From the NCBI GenBank assembly GCA_942492055.1, contig CALODP010000015.1, positions 682,001-746,000 on the forward strand: DNA of 64,000 nt. Direction: 5' to 3'. This document shows positions 54,425-63,242 of this stretch, piece after piece. The notes below the pieces were generated by a model. That model was given only the letters and a program-made list of their open reading frames with translations, was not told where the DNA came from and searched no databases. The position numbers and the translations under genes were made by a program. Each line of letters starts with the position of its first letter. Position 1 is the first letter of the stretch. This stretch comes from CALODP01 sp942492055 (GTDB lineage: Bacteria; Bacteroidota; Ignavibacteria; Ignavibacteriales; Melioribacteraceae).

Positions 54425-57400
54425 ATGAAAAGTCGATTCTACCTATTTTTTATTTCATTTCTATTATTTGCATTTCAAACTAATTTTTCTCAGAGATTTC
54501 CGAAATTCGATGAAAACGGAAGGCCAACCTATTTAGAAGGATCGATAACGATAAAGTTAAAAGAGATATCGGCAAAGAAGGGAATTGTTTCCGATAGAAC
54601 TTTCGGGATTTCTTCTATAGACTCGAAGCTTTCCAAATACGGAGTGAAAACTATTGGTAAACGTTTTAAGCATAGGCCAATACCGAAAGATTCCGGCTTG
54701 CCTGATCTATCGAGAATTTACAAAGTAGAAATATCGGAAGAGGCGGATATTGAAAAAATAATCGAGGAGATTTCGCAAGATCCTAATGTAGAATATGTAG
54801 AACCAATTCCTATATATTATGTATCCGCGGTACCGAATGATTCACTTTATTCCAAACAGGAACATCTGAAACAGATAATGGCCGAGGAAGCGTGGGAGGT
54901 TCATAAATGCGAAGATGGGAGTGAGCCAGTCATTATTGGAATATGTGATACTGGAGTAAAATGGGATCATCCTGATTTGATAGATAATATTTGGCAGAAT
55001 TTGGGAGAAGACGCGGATAAAGACGGACATGTAATTGAGTGGGCGGATTCCGTATGGATTTTGGATCCGGGAGACAGGAACGGGATAGATGACGACGGGA
55101 ACGGTTATGCCGATGATTTTATCGGATGGAATTCTATGGGGGAATATGGAGAGGATCCGAGTAATCCTATGGATAAATTCGGGCATGGAACGCATGTTGC
55201 CGGGATAGTTGCCGCAACTACAGATAATGGAATTGGTGTGGCCGGAGTTAGCTGGAACGCAAAGATAATGACTGCCTGCCAGAGTTCGAAAAAGAGTCCA
55301 TATGCCGGATATATCGAAAATGGTTATGACGGATTAATATATTTGGCGGAAAGCGGAGCGGATATAATAAATTGTAGCTGGGGCGGCGGCGGATATAGCA
55401 GAGCCAGTGAGGAGGCAATAGAATATGCGAGAATGTTAGGAAGTATAGTAGTATGTTCTGCCGGAAATTCATCATCCAGGAAATTGCATTATCCGAGTAG
55501 TTATTATAATTCTTTTTCCGTAGGGGGAGTAACTTCCGAAGATTTATTGCATCCTGGTTCAAATTACGGAATAACCGTTGATGTTATGGCACCGTATTCA
55601 ATTTACAGTACATATATTGGTGATTCTTATCTTACATTGGGTGGTACTTCAATGTCTACACCGGCGGTCAGCGGATTATTGGCTTTGATAAAATCGAAAT
55701 ACCCCGAGTTAAGTAACGAGGAATTGATAGCAAGACTAATGGGGACAGCGGATAATATTGATTATCTGAATAAGGGAAATGAAAATCTTTTGGGGAACGG
55801 AAGAGCAAATGCTTACAGAGCTTTAACAGAAGATACATATGTAATTCGAAAGGAATATAAATTATTGATAGATCTTAATGAATCTTTCAAGAAAAGCAAA
55901 TATTGCTATGCCGGAATGCAAAAAGCGATTATTCCTGTAGTAAATAATTATTCAAGAGTTTTGAATAGGGAAAAGGTTACCTTAGAGTTATCAAGCGATG
56001 ACCCGGATATAGAAATTATTAAAGGAGAAATTTCTACGGTTCTTCTTCCAAGAACTCAAAAAAATTTCGATTATAATAATTGTTTTGTCATAGAATTCAA
56101 AGAAAATGTGAGTTATCATCAGGCAAAGCTAAGAATTACGGCATACTCTGAGATTCCGGTAATTACGGAGGATTTTGAGTTTACAATAGAGGTTATTCCT
56201 TCATCCGGAATTTTTGTTTATGAGGGGGAAAAAGGAGGGAATGATAATAGCGGTACTTTGTGGTATGATTTTTTTGTAGAACAGGGACTAAAGGTAAGTT
56301 ATACTTCCGGATCTTCGTTCCCTACATCTTTGGAGAATTTTGATGCAGTTTTTATTTCATGTTTAGGGAATGGTTATTTTGATGCTGATGTATTAAAAGA
56401 GTATTTGAGGAAAGGGGGAAAATTGTATTTAGAAACAGATTCCCGACTTACAAATTTTTCTAAGAAAAAAGAAATTTTATCACTGATTGGACTCGAAGAT
56501 GTTATTTTGGAAGAGGAGTATACGGAAAATCCGATAGATAGTTTATATGGGATGGATAATTCTCTGGCCGAAGGATTGCTATTTAGAGAGTCGTATCAGG
56601 AACAAAATGAAGACCTTCCATATCTTGTTCCGAATATATTAGGGAAGCCTGTATTTTCGGAGAGCAATTATGGAGTTGTTGCCGTACAAAGTGAAGGTCT
56701 CTGTGAGCAGAAAACGTATACTTCTCTTTATAGTTTGGCACCTTTGAAAGATCGTGATACAAATAATTGTCGTATTGAATATATGAGAAGAGTGTGTAAG
56801 TTTTTGGAAATCCCAATTGGTTTCGGAGTAGGATTTGATTCTAGGAGACTAAAAGGAAAAGCTCCGTATAAAACGAAATTCTCTGATTTGTCGGTTCCTG
56901 ATTCGGGAAAACAAATTGTTTCTTGGAAATGGGATTTTGATAATGATAATATAATTGATTCTGAGGAACAGTTCCCGGAATGGACGTACACAGAGGCAGG
57001 CAACTACACTGTAAATTTGGTAGTTTCTGATGGAGTTAACACAAAAAAGAGGACGCGAGAGAAATATATTAGTGTTTTGGGTGAAAATACTGCAGTTGAG
57101 TTATCGGGAAATTACGGATATTTCAACAGTAGCTTTGGATTTGCAGATACAGATTCAATGTTTACTTCAGAGGGAGGAACTACAATTGAGTTGTGGGTTA
57201 AACCAAATGAAAGAGAGATGGTAACTGAAAAAGAATATTTATTTGATAAGATTGGATTCAGGGGATACATAAATAGAAAAGAAAATTCCTTCTCTTTTAA
57301 GACTTATTTAAATAATTATTTACTTACTACATTAACTACATCAGATAGTGCACTTGTTATAGGGAAATGGCAGCATGTAGCAGTGACGTTTGATACTCTT

Positions 57401-58057
57401 TTAAGTAATTTGAAAATATACATAAATGGGATTGAACAGAGTCTTGATACAAGTGGCGTGGCGAGTGGGATATTGCTAGATCATAGCAAATATAGTATTT
57501 ACTTTGGGGCTACAGCTTTTGAGAGCGATAACTATTGCGGTGTTATTGATGAAATACGTATTTGGAATACTATTCGGAGTAAAGAGGAAATAGTAGAAAA
57601 TATGTATAAGGGATTGAAAGGTAATGAGGAGAACTTATTATTATATTTACCGCTTAACGAAGGAGAGGGAGAGGAGATTTCAGATTATTCAATTAATAAT
57701 TATGATGTGAGATTTAATGATATCGATTGGGGACCCGGAGTTCCGAATTTTATAACACCGGTTAAAGTAGAAGAGAATAATAGAGAATTACCGACGACAT
57801 ATATGTTATCACAGAACTATCCGAATCCATTTAACCCGACAACGAATATAAATTACGCAATTCCTCGGGATGGGCATGTAACAATTAGAGTATATGATGT
57901 TTTGGGCCGAAAGGTAGCTACACTTGTAAATAGAGAGAGAAAAGCGGGAAGTTATTCGGTGAGATTCGATGCGAGAAATCTTGCGAGCGGGATTTATATA
58001 TATACAATAAAATCCAGAGAGTTTTCTTTGGCAAAGAAGATGATGCTCGTGAAGTAA
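54425..58057 (+). CDS. Subtilisin-like (S8) serine peptidase with PKD, LamG-like and T9SS domains
   Basis: Length is 1210 aa. Signal peptide residues 1-22. A fervidolysin-like propeptide (about 35-130) precedes the S8 domain with the full triad: Asp175 in CDTGVKWDHPD, His254 in FGHGTHVAGI, and Ser409 in GGTSMSTPAVSG. A long linker region (about 470-800) follows, including an alpha/beta segment (SGTLWYDFFVEQG..., FDAVFISCLGNGYF). A PKD domain (about 805-890; WDFDNDNIIDSEEQ...WTYTEAGNYTVNLVV) and a LamG/concanavalin-like domain (about 900-1100) come next. The T9SS tail reads YMLSQNYPNPFNPTTNINYA...MMLVK. It is a secreted, probably surface-attached protease that may bind glycans or protein through its accessory domains. 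Confidence 0.93.
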   Translation: MKSRFYLFFISFLLFAFQTNFSQRFPKFDENGRPTYLEGSITIKLKEISAKKGIVSDRTFGISSIDSKLSKYGVKTIGKRFKHRPIPKDSGLPDLSRIYKVEISEEADIEKIIEEISQDPNVEYVEPIPIYYVSAVPNDSLYSKQEHLKQIMAEEAWEVHKCEDGSEPVIIGICDTGVKWDHPDLIDNIWQNLGEDADKDGHVIEWADSVWILDPGDRNGIDDDGNGYADDFIGWNSMGEYGEDPSNPMDKFGHGTHVAGIVAATTDNGIGVAGVSWNAKIMTACQSSKKSPYAGYIENGYDGLIYLAESGADIINCSWGGGGYSRASEEAIEYARMLGSIVVCSAGNSSSRKLHYPSSYYNSFSVGGVTSEDLLHPGSNYGITVDVMAPYSIYSTYIGDSYLTLGGTSMSTPAVSGLLALIKSKYPELSNEELIARLMGTADNIDYLNKGNENLLGNGRANAYRALTEDTYVIRKEYKLLIDLNESFKKSKYCYAGMQKAIIPVVNNYSRVLNREKVTLELSSDDPDIEIIKGEISTVLLPRTQKNFDYNNCFVIEFKENVSYHQAKLRITAYSEIPVITEDFEFTIEVIPSSGIFVYEGEKGGNDNSGTLWYDFFVEQGLKVSYTSGSSFPTSLENFDAVFISCLGNGYFDADVLKEYLRKGGKLYLETDSRLTNFSKKKEILSLIGLEDVILEEEYTENPIDSLYGMDNSLAEGLLFRESYQEQNEDLPYLVPNILGKPVFSESNYGVVAVQSEGLCEQKTYTSLYSLAPLKDRDTNNCRIEYMRRVCKFLEIPIGFGVGFDSRRLKGKAPYKTKFSDLSVPDSGKQIVSWKWDFDNDNIIDSEEQFPEWTYTEAGNYTVNLVVSDGVNTKKRTREKYISVLGENTAVELSGNYGYFNSSFGFADTDSMFTSEGGTTIELWVKPNEREMVTEKEYLFDKIGFRGYINRKENSFSFKTYLNNYLLTTLTTSDSALVIGKWQHVAVTFDTLLSNLKIYINGIEQSLDTSGVASGILLDHSKYSIYFGATAFESDNYCGVIDEIRIWNTIRSKEEIVENMYKGLKGNEENLLLYLPLNEGEGEEISDYSINNYDVRFNDIDWGPGVPNFITPVKVEENNRELPTTYMLSQNYPNPFNPTTNINYAIPRDGHVTIRVYDVLGRKVATLVNRERKAGSYSVRFDARNLASGIYIYTIKSREFSLAKKMMLVK

Positions 58058-58067
58058 ATATATTTTG

Positions 58068-58103
58068 CCCCCATCCGGATAATTTCGGATGGGGGTTTGT
58101 TCC
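58068..58103 (+). terminator. Terminator after the subtilase gene
   Basis: Ten-pair stem cccccatccg (58068-58077) with cggatggggg (58086-58095), then tttgtt. Confidence 0.88.
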
Positions 58104-58272
58104 TTCCTTTATCCAATCAGTATGTAGTATCATTTCAATATTATACCCAAGTTAGTGGGAATAATCTTTTCTTGTTGTGAAATAATTTTTGCGTGATAGA
58201 TGAAAAATTAAGTATTTTTAATTCGATATAAATAAGAGAGCATTCTAAATATGCCAAAGGAAACTTGCCGAA

Positions 58273-59121
58273 ATGAAATATTCCACATTGTTTTTGTTGT
58301 TAATCATATTGCAATATAATTTGTTCGGGCAGAATGAATATCATACTTTTTCCGGATATGTTTTGGATGAGGCGGGATATTCGACCTTAGCGTGTCTTAC
58401 TTTTACCGGATTAGACCGAACTGTCTGTTGTAATTCCGAAGGTTTTTTTCGAATAGATTCCATTCCTACCGGGACGCATGATTTGCAGATATCTTCCTTA
58501 GGATATTCCCGTATCAAAACGAAAATTACTATCAGGGAAGATATGAAGAGAAAATTCACGATGTTTCCGGCAATAGCATATTATAATATTAAGCAAACCG
58601 AGGAATTTGAGGATTATCATGAAAAGCTGGAGGAATCGGCGGGTGATTTGCCAGTAATGGAATTTGTTATTGATAGTCTTAAAGAGGATAGGGGAACTCT
58701 CTATTTCTATTCTACTTTTAGAAATAATAGTGATTATCCAATCTATATACTTGAAGAGAAGGAATGTGTCCGGCCTTTTAAGTTTGAGGTTTTCAATTCT
58801 TCCGGCGACATGGTAGAGAGAAATATGGTTACTTTAGATTGTGATGTGGGAGGTCCTTATAATCCGGATAAAAAGGATCTTGTAGAAATGGCGCCACGTT
58901 CGGAATACAAATATCCGGCAACTTCATTTTGGCTCTACAACTTTAAGCATTTTCCGAAGGATGAATATTCGATTTCGATTTGTTACGAATATGAGGAGCC
59001 GATGAAGATAAGGGTATGGCGGAAAAATTCCATAGATGTATACAAGAGTGATATATACGCAGCAAGAATTGGGTTACGAGGGAAATACAGATCGCAGAAT
59101 GTAGTTAAATATAAAAATTAA
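58273..59121 (+). CDS. Secreted CarboxypepD_reg-like domain protein
   Basis: Length is 282 aa. Signal peptide residues 1-19 (ending NLFGQ). Residues about 25-100 are a carboxypeptidase-regulatory-like beta domain (FSGYVLDEAGYSTLACLTFTG...GFFRIDSIPTGTHDLQISSLGYS). The rest has strand-rich Ig-like character (LYFYSTFRNNSDYPIYILEEKE..., MAPRSEYKYPATSFWLY), possibly a second Ig-like domain. No lipobox and no T9SS tail, so periplasmic or released. Function unknown. Confidence 0.75.
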   Translation: MKYSTLFLLLIILQYNLFGQNEYHTFSGYVLDEAGYSTLACLTFTGLDRTVCCNSEGFFRIDSIPTGTHDLQISSLGYSRIKTKITIREDMKRKFTMFPAIAYYNIKQTEEFEDYHEKLEESAGDLPVMEFVIDSLKEDRGTLYFYSTFRNNSDYPIYILEEKECVRPFKFEVFNSSGDMVERNMVTLDCDVGGPYNPDKKDLVEMAPRSEYKYPATSFWLYNFKHFPKDEYSISICYEYEEPMKIRVWRKNSIDVYKSDIYAARIGLRGKYRSQNVVKYKN

Positions 59122-59264
59122 AGAAAAGAATTTGGATAGGTGAGATGTCTTGGATATCTATATAACTGGATTGTAGGAAAATAAAAGAGCGAATACTTGA
59201 ATAATTAGGGATAAAAGTTGATGAGAAGGATGAGAATGGATCAGATGTTTATTTGAGAAAAAGA

Positions 59265-59723
59265 ATGGCTAAAATGAAAAATAATATCAGAAAGTGTTGT
59301 AAAGCGGATATTGATTCTATTGTGAATATCTGGTTGGAAGGGAGCAAGGATGCGCATTGGTTTATAGCAGGTGAGGTTTGGGATTCTGCTGTTGAGGAGA
59401 TGAAGAGTAATTATATTCCGAATTCGGAGACTTATGTTTATGAAACGGAGAGTAAGATAGTGGGGTTTCTCTCGTTGTCGGATAATAATCTGGCAGCGTT
59501 ATTTATTGATGTAAATTCTCAGAATCAAGGAATAGGAAAAGAGTTGTTGCGCTTTGCCAAATCGATTAGGGATAGATTGGAGTTAAAGGTATATCAAAAG
59601 AATTTGCGAGCCATAGAGTTTTATAAAAGAAATGGTTTTGTGATTACCAAGTCTGGAAGATGTGATTTTACCAATAGCGAAGAGTATTATATGACATGGA
59701 TTTCGGAAAGGGGCAAGGGATAA
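59265..59723 (+). CDS. GNAT family N-acetyltransferase
   Basis: Length is 152 aa from ATG 59265; other in-frame ATG codons lie at 59253 region and 59274, and the start is uncertain. The acetyl-CoA binding motif is NSQNQGIGKELLRFAK, followed by LELKVYQKNLRAIEFYKRNGF, as in YjaB-type GNAT enzymes. Substrate unknown (protein or small amine). Convergent with pyruvate kinase across a shared terminator. Confidence 0.87.
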   Translation: MAKMKNNIRKCCKADIDSIVNIWLEGSKDAHWFIAGEVWDSAVEEMKSNYIPNSETYVYETESKIVGFLSLSDNNLAALFIDVNSQNQGIGKELLRFAKSIRDRLELKVYQKNLRAIEFYKRNGFVITKSGRCDFTNSEEYYMTWISERGKG

Positions 59724-59727
59724 AAGG

Positions 59728-59760
59728 AAAGGGGATTCGGTTTGAAATCCCCTTTGAAAA
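59728..59760. terminator. Bidirectional terminator between the acetyltransferase and pyruvate kinase genes
   Basis: Perfect ten-pair stem aaaggggatt (59728-59737) with aatccccttt (59746-59755). A-rich sequence on both sides gives T-rich tails in either direction. Confidence 0.88.
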
Positions 59761-59775
59761 AATAAACTTCTATAC

Positions 59776-61206
59776 TTATGAAATTACCGCAAATTGAACC
59801 CAATGGCGTCTTCCCTGAGAATAATTCGGGGAACCGGCTGTGAATAAAACGAGATCACCTTTCTTGAGGAATTTGTTTGATTTCAAAAACTCAGTAGCTT
59901 CTTTAATAGCTGTTTTTTCATCATCAATTTTCTTGAGGAAAAATGGTTTAATTCCGTAATACATATTCAAGTTATTCATCGTATCGAAATTATTCGTAAA
60001 GGCATATATTTGCGAATTCGGTTTGAATTTCGATACAAGCTTGGCTTTCTTGCCAAACTCGGTAAATACGACTATCGCGGCGGCATTCATTTGCGCTGCC
60101 ATATCTGTTACACCGTGTCCAACTGAATCGAATAGGTTTTCTTCAGGAGATTCGGGGACATCGAATTTTATATGTCTCTTCAGATCATTTCGTACTTCGG
60201 ATTGAGCAACGATTTTCTTCATCATTCTAACAGCGTCGTAAGGGAATTTCCCAACAGAAGATTCCGCACTAAGCATTACGACATCAGTTCTGTCTAATAC
60301 CGCGTTAGCAACGTCTGAGACTTCCGCACGAGTTGGAACCGGATTTGAGATCATCGATTCGAGCATCTGAGTAGCGGTAATAACTATTTTTCCAACTTCG
60401 TTACATCTATGGATAATCTGCTTCTGAAGAACCGGAACAGCTTCGGGGGACAATTCAACGCCAAGATCTCCTCTCGCAACCATAATACCGTCAGTAGCTT
60501 CCAAGATTTTATCGAAATTTTCAATCGATTCTTCCGTTTCAATCTTGGCGATAATAGGGATTTGTTTTCCTCTTTCGGTAAGCCATTCTCTAAGCTCAAT
60601 AATTTCTTTCGAATCTCTAACGAATGAAAGAGCGATGTAATCGACACGATGGTTGAGCGCGAATTCGAGATTGTCTTTATCCTTTTCTGTTAGGGAAGGG
60701 GTGCTCAATTTCATCCCCGGCATATTCATCCCTTTTCTAGGTTTGAGAATGCCCCCTTTGATGATTTCACAAACGATAGAGTCTTCTTTCTTCTCGATTA
60801 TTTTGAGATTCAAGAGACCATCGTCAATCAATATTTTATTACCAATGCTAGAATCGGCGACCAATTGTTTGTAGGAGGTAGAAACAATAGCGTTGGTTCC
60901 TTTGATATCCTTAACGGTTATTTCAATAGTGTCGCCGGTGAAAATTTCATACTGTTCTTCGAGTAATTCTCCTATACGAATCTTAGGTCCCTGAAGATCA
61001 ACCAATATTGGAATAGGGACTTTTTTCTTTACACAAACATCGTTTATAGTGGCAAATACTTTTTCGAAAAGCTCATGGTCGCCGTGTGAAAAATTCAATC
61101 TTATTGCGTCGATTCCGGCGTCGATTAACTTTTCCAGATTCTTCGCGTCATTGGTTACCGGACCAAGAGTAGCAAGTACTTTTGTCTTCGTTAATAAGTT
61201 TTTCAA
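59776..61206 (-). CDS. pyk: Pyruvate kinase
   Basis: Length is 476 aa, the full length of short bacterial pyruvate kinases. Transfers phosphate from phosphoenolpyruvate to ADP in glycolysis. Seen: KTKVLATLGP opening, the IRLNFSHGDH active-site block, DLQGPKIRIG, the metal and PEP site IIAKIETEESIENFDKI with DGIMVARGDLGVE, and the ATQMLESM helix. The C-terminal alpha/beta domain is present, but the extra PEP-utiliser domain of some bacterial enzymes is absent. A candidate promoter lies about 150 nt upstream. Confidence 0.97.
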   Translation of the reverse strand: MKNLLTKTKVLATLGPVTNDAKNLEKLIDAGIDAIRLNFSHGDHELFEKVFATINDVCVKKKVPIPILVDLQGPKIRIGELLEEQYEIFTGDTIEITVKDIKGTNAIVSTSYKQLVADSSIGNKILIDDGLLNLKIIEKKEDSIVCEIIKGGILKPRKGMNMPGMKLSTPSLTEKDKDNLEFALNHRVDYIALSFVRDSKEIIELREWLTERGKQIPIIAKIETEESIENFDKILEATDGIMVARGDLGVELSPEAVPVLQKQIIHRCNEVGKIVITATQMLESMISNPVPTRAEVSDVANAVLDRTDVVMLSAESSVGKFPYDAVRMMKKIVAQSEVRNDLKRHIKFDVPESPEENLFDSVGHGVTDMAAQMNAAAIVVFTEFGKKAKLVSKFKPNSQIYAFTNNFDTMNNLNMYYGIKPFFLKKIDDEKTAIKEATEFLKSNKFLKKGDLVLFTAGSPNYSQGRRHWVQFAVIS

Positions 61207-61522
61207 AATAACCCTCTATTTTTAATATACATACGCAACACATAACACAATCGTTCGATCATGCGGGTAAAAGTAATGTTCATTAATCTTAAAGAAAGGA
61301 ATAAAGAGTAGAGCTGTTAGCAGAACATCAACAACTTCTCTAAGATTGGACACACAAATATAAGAAATATTATTCGATTTTGTAATTAACGAGATTGATA
61401 TGTGAGTAAATATTCAAAAGATTGTTTGCTTTTCGTAAAACGGGGAAATGTTATTGGAATTATGCCACATAAAGTCTGTGTTTAAGAAAATAACGGATTA
61501 TAAAACTCTTTATGGTATAAAA
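61207..61522. other. Divergent intergenic region between pyk and the carboxyltransferase gene
   Basis: About 316 bp. A TATATTTG candidate promoter for pyk is the only signal seen. The extension of the carboxyltransferase frame into this region is not supported by a ribosome-binding site. Confidence 0.4.
61355..61362 (-). promoter_or_regulatory. Candidate -7 box (TATATTTG) for pyk
   Basis: On the minus strand this matches TAnnTTTG, about 149 nt before the pyk start. The expected -33 TTTG is not clear (TTAC at the right spacing). Confidence 0.4.
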
Positions 61523-63064
61523 ATGAAGAAGAAAATTGAGGAATTGCGGAAGAAAAGGGAAGAAGCCTTTCTGGGCGGGGGAAAGGAAAGAATAGAGAAG
61601 CAGCATAAAAAGAAAAAGCTGACAGCCAGAGAAAGGATAGAAATTCTGTTGGACGAAGGAAGTTTTGAAGAAGTTGATATATTTGTAAAACATCGGACTG
61701 AAAATTTCGGATTAAAGAATAATCGTATTCCCGGGGACGGAGTAGTAACAGGATTTGGCCGGATAGAGGGAAGATCGGTTGCTCTTTTTAGTCAGGATTT
61801 TACGGTTTTCGGCGGCTCTCTCTCCGAGGCTCACGCGGAAAAGATATGCAAGATAATGGATATGGCAATGAAACTCGGAATTCCCATTATCGGATTGAAC
61901 GATTCGGGGGGGGCAAGAATACAGGAAGGGGTTGTAAGTTTGGGGGGCTACGCTGAGATATTTCTACGCAATACATTAGCCTCCGGAGTAGTTCCGCAAA
62001 TCAGCGCAATATTAGGGCCATGTGCGGGGGGCGCTGTGTATTCTCCGGCAATTACGGATTTTGTTTTTATGGCTGAAGGAACAAGTCAGATGTTTGTAAC
62101 CGGTCCGAACGTTGTCAGAACGGTTACTCACGAGACAATCAGTATTGATGAGTTGGGTGGGGCGGAGACTCATTCCGTAAAAAGTGGTGTCTCTCATTTT
62201 AATTATCCGAATGAAATAGAGTTGTTGCTCGGGATAAGAAAATTGATGGGATATTTGCCCCTTAATTGGAAAGATGAACCTCTTGAACATAAGTTTGATT
62301 TCACTACAGAATTATCTTCGCCGGAAATTGGAAATATCATTCCTGCAGAATCGACAAAGCCATATGATATGCATGAAATTATTAATGCTCTTGTTGATGA
62401 TGAATTCTTTGAGGTGCATAAATCATACGCTGAGAATTTGATAGTAGGGTTTGCCAGAATCGGTGGAATGGCTGTAGGAATTGTAGCAAATCAACCGTTG
62501 GTGTTGGCCGGAGTTTTGGATATTAATTCTTCCGATAAAGGAGCGCGTTTCGTTCGGTTTTGCGATTGCTTTAATATTCCTTTGCTTGTTCTGGAAGATG
62601 TACCCGGATTTTTGCCCGGAACCGATCAGGAGTGGAACGGAATTATACGGCACGGCGCAAAACTTCTTTATGCTTTTTGCGAAGCTACTGTCCCAAAAGT
62701 TACACTAATTACCCGCAAAGCTTACGGGGGAGCCTACGATGTAATGAATTCGAAACATATACGTGGGGATTTAAATTTTGCTTGGCCAACAGCCGAAATA
62801 GCGGTAATGGGGCCAAAAGGAGCTGTGGAGATAATCTTTAAAAAAGAGATAAATGATTCGGATGATAAGGAAAGGAAAACCGAAGAGTTAGTAAACGAAT
62901 ACGTCGAAAAATTCGCCAATCCTTATATTGCCGCAGAAAGGGGTTATATTGATGATGTAATTGAGCCGGAAGACACGAAAAGGAAACTGATTCACGCATT
63001 TCAGTTATTGAACACAAAAGTGGATAAAAATCCTCCTAAAAAGCACGGGAATATGCCGTTGTAG
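61523..63064 (+). CDS. Acyl-CoA carboxylase beta subunit (biotin-dependent carboxyltransferase)
   Basis: Length is 513 aa from ATG 61523, matching the family start (MKKKIEELRKKREEAFLGGGKERIEKQHKKKKLTARERIE); the frame runs open to 61448 without support. Crotonase-type carboxyltransferase with both CoA and biotin lobes: GLNDSGGARIQEG, LGPCAGGAVYSPAITDF, and VPGFLPGTDQE with LITRKAYGGAYDVM. Transfers carboxyl from biotin to propionyl-CoA or acetyl-CoA, or works in the reverse direction in methylmalonyl-CoA decarboxylase. No biotin carrier or epimerase/mutase genes lie in the window, so the direction is open. Confidence 0.92.
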   Translation: MKKKIEELRKKREEAFLGGGKERIEKQHKKKKLTARERIEILLDEGSFEEVDIFVKHRTENFGLKNNRIPGDGVVTGFGRIEGRSVALFSQDFTVFGGSLSEAHAEKICKIMDMAMKLGIPIIGLNDSGGARIQEGVVSLGGYAEIFLRNTLASGVVPQISAILGPCAGGAVYSPAITDFVFMAEGTSQMFVTGPNVVRTVTHETISIDELGGAETHSVKSGVSHFNYPNEIELLLGIRKLMGYLPLNWKDEPLEHKFDFTTELSSPEIGNIIPAESTKPYDMHEIINALVDDEFFEVHKSYAENLIVGFARIGGMAVGIVANQPLVLAGVLDINSSDKGARFVRFCDCFNIPLLVLEDVPGFLPGTDQEWNGIIRHGAKLLYAFCEATVPKVTLITRKAYGGAYDVMNSKHIRGDLNFAWPTAEIAVMGPKGAVEIIFKKEINDSDDKERKTEELVNEYVEKFANPYIAAERGYIDDVIEPEDTKRKLIHAFQLLNTKVDKNPPKKHGNMPL

Positions 63065-63242
63065 TTTCGGTTTTGCAAGTAAAACATTATCTTTTGTACT
63101 TTGAATTTGTCCGTTTAATTTTCAGCGGATCACTCGATTATATTGTATAATAAAATTCTTTCCGACTTCATCGAAACGGAGTTACATAGCTTAAGTAAAA
63201 TATGCCTTCTGGCCAAATAAAAGTTTAACATAAGGGGTTATT

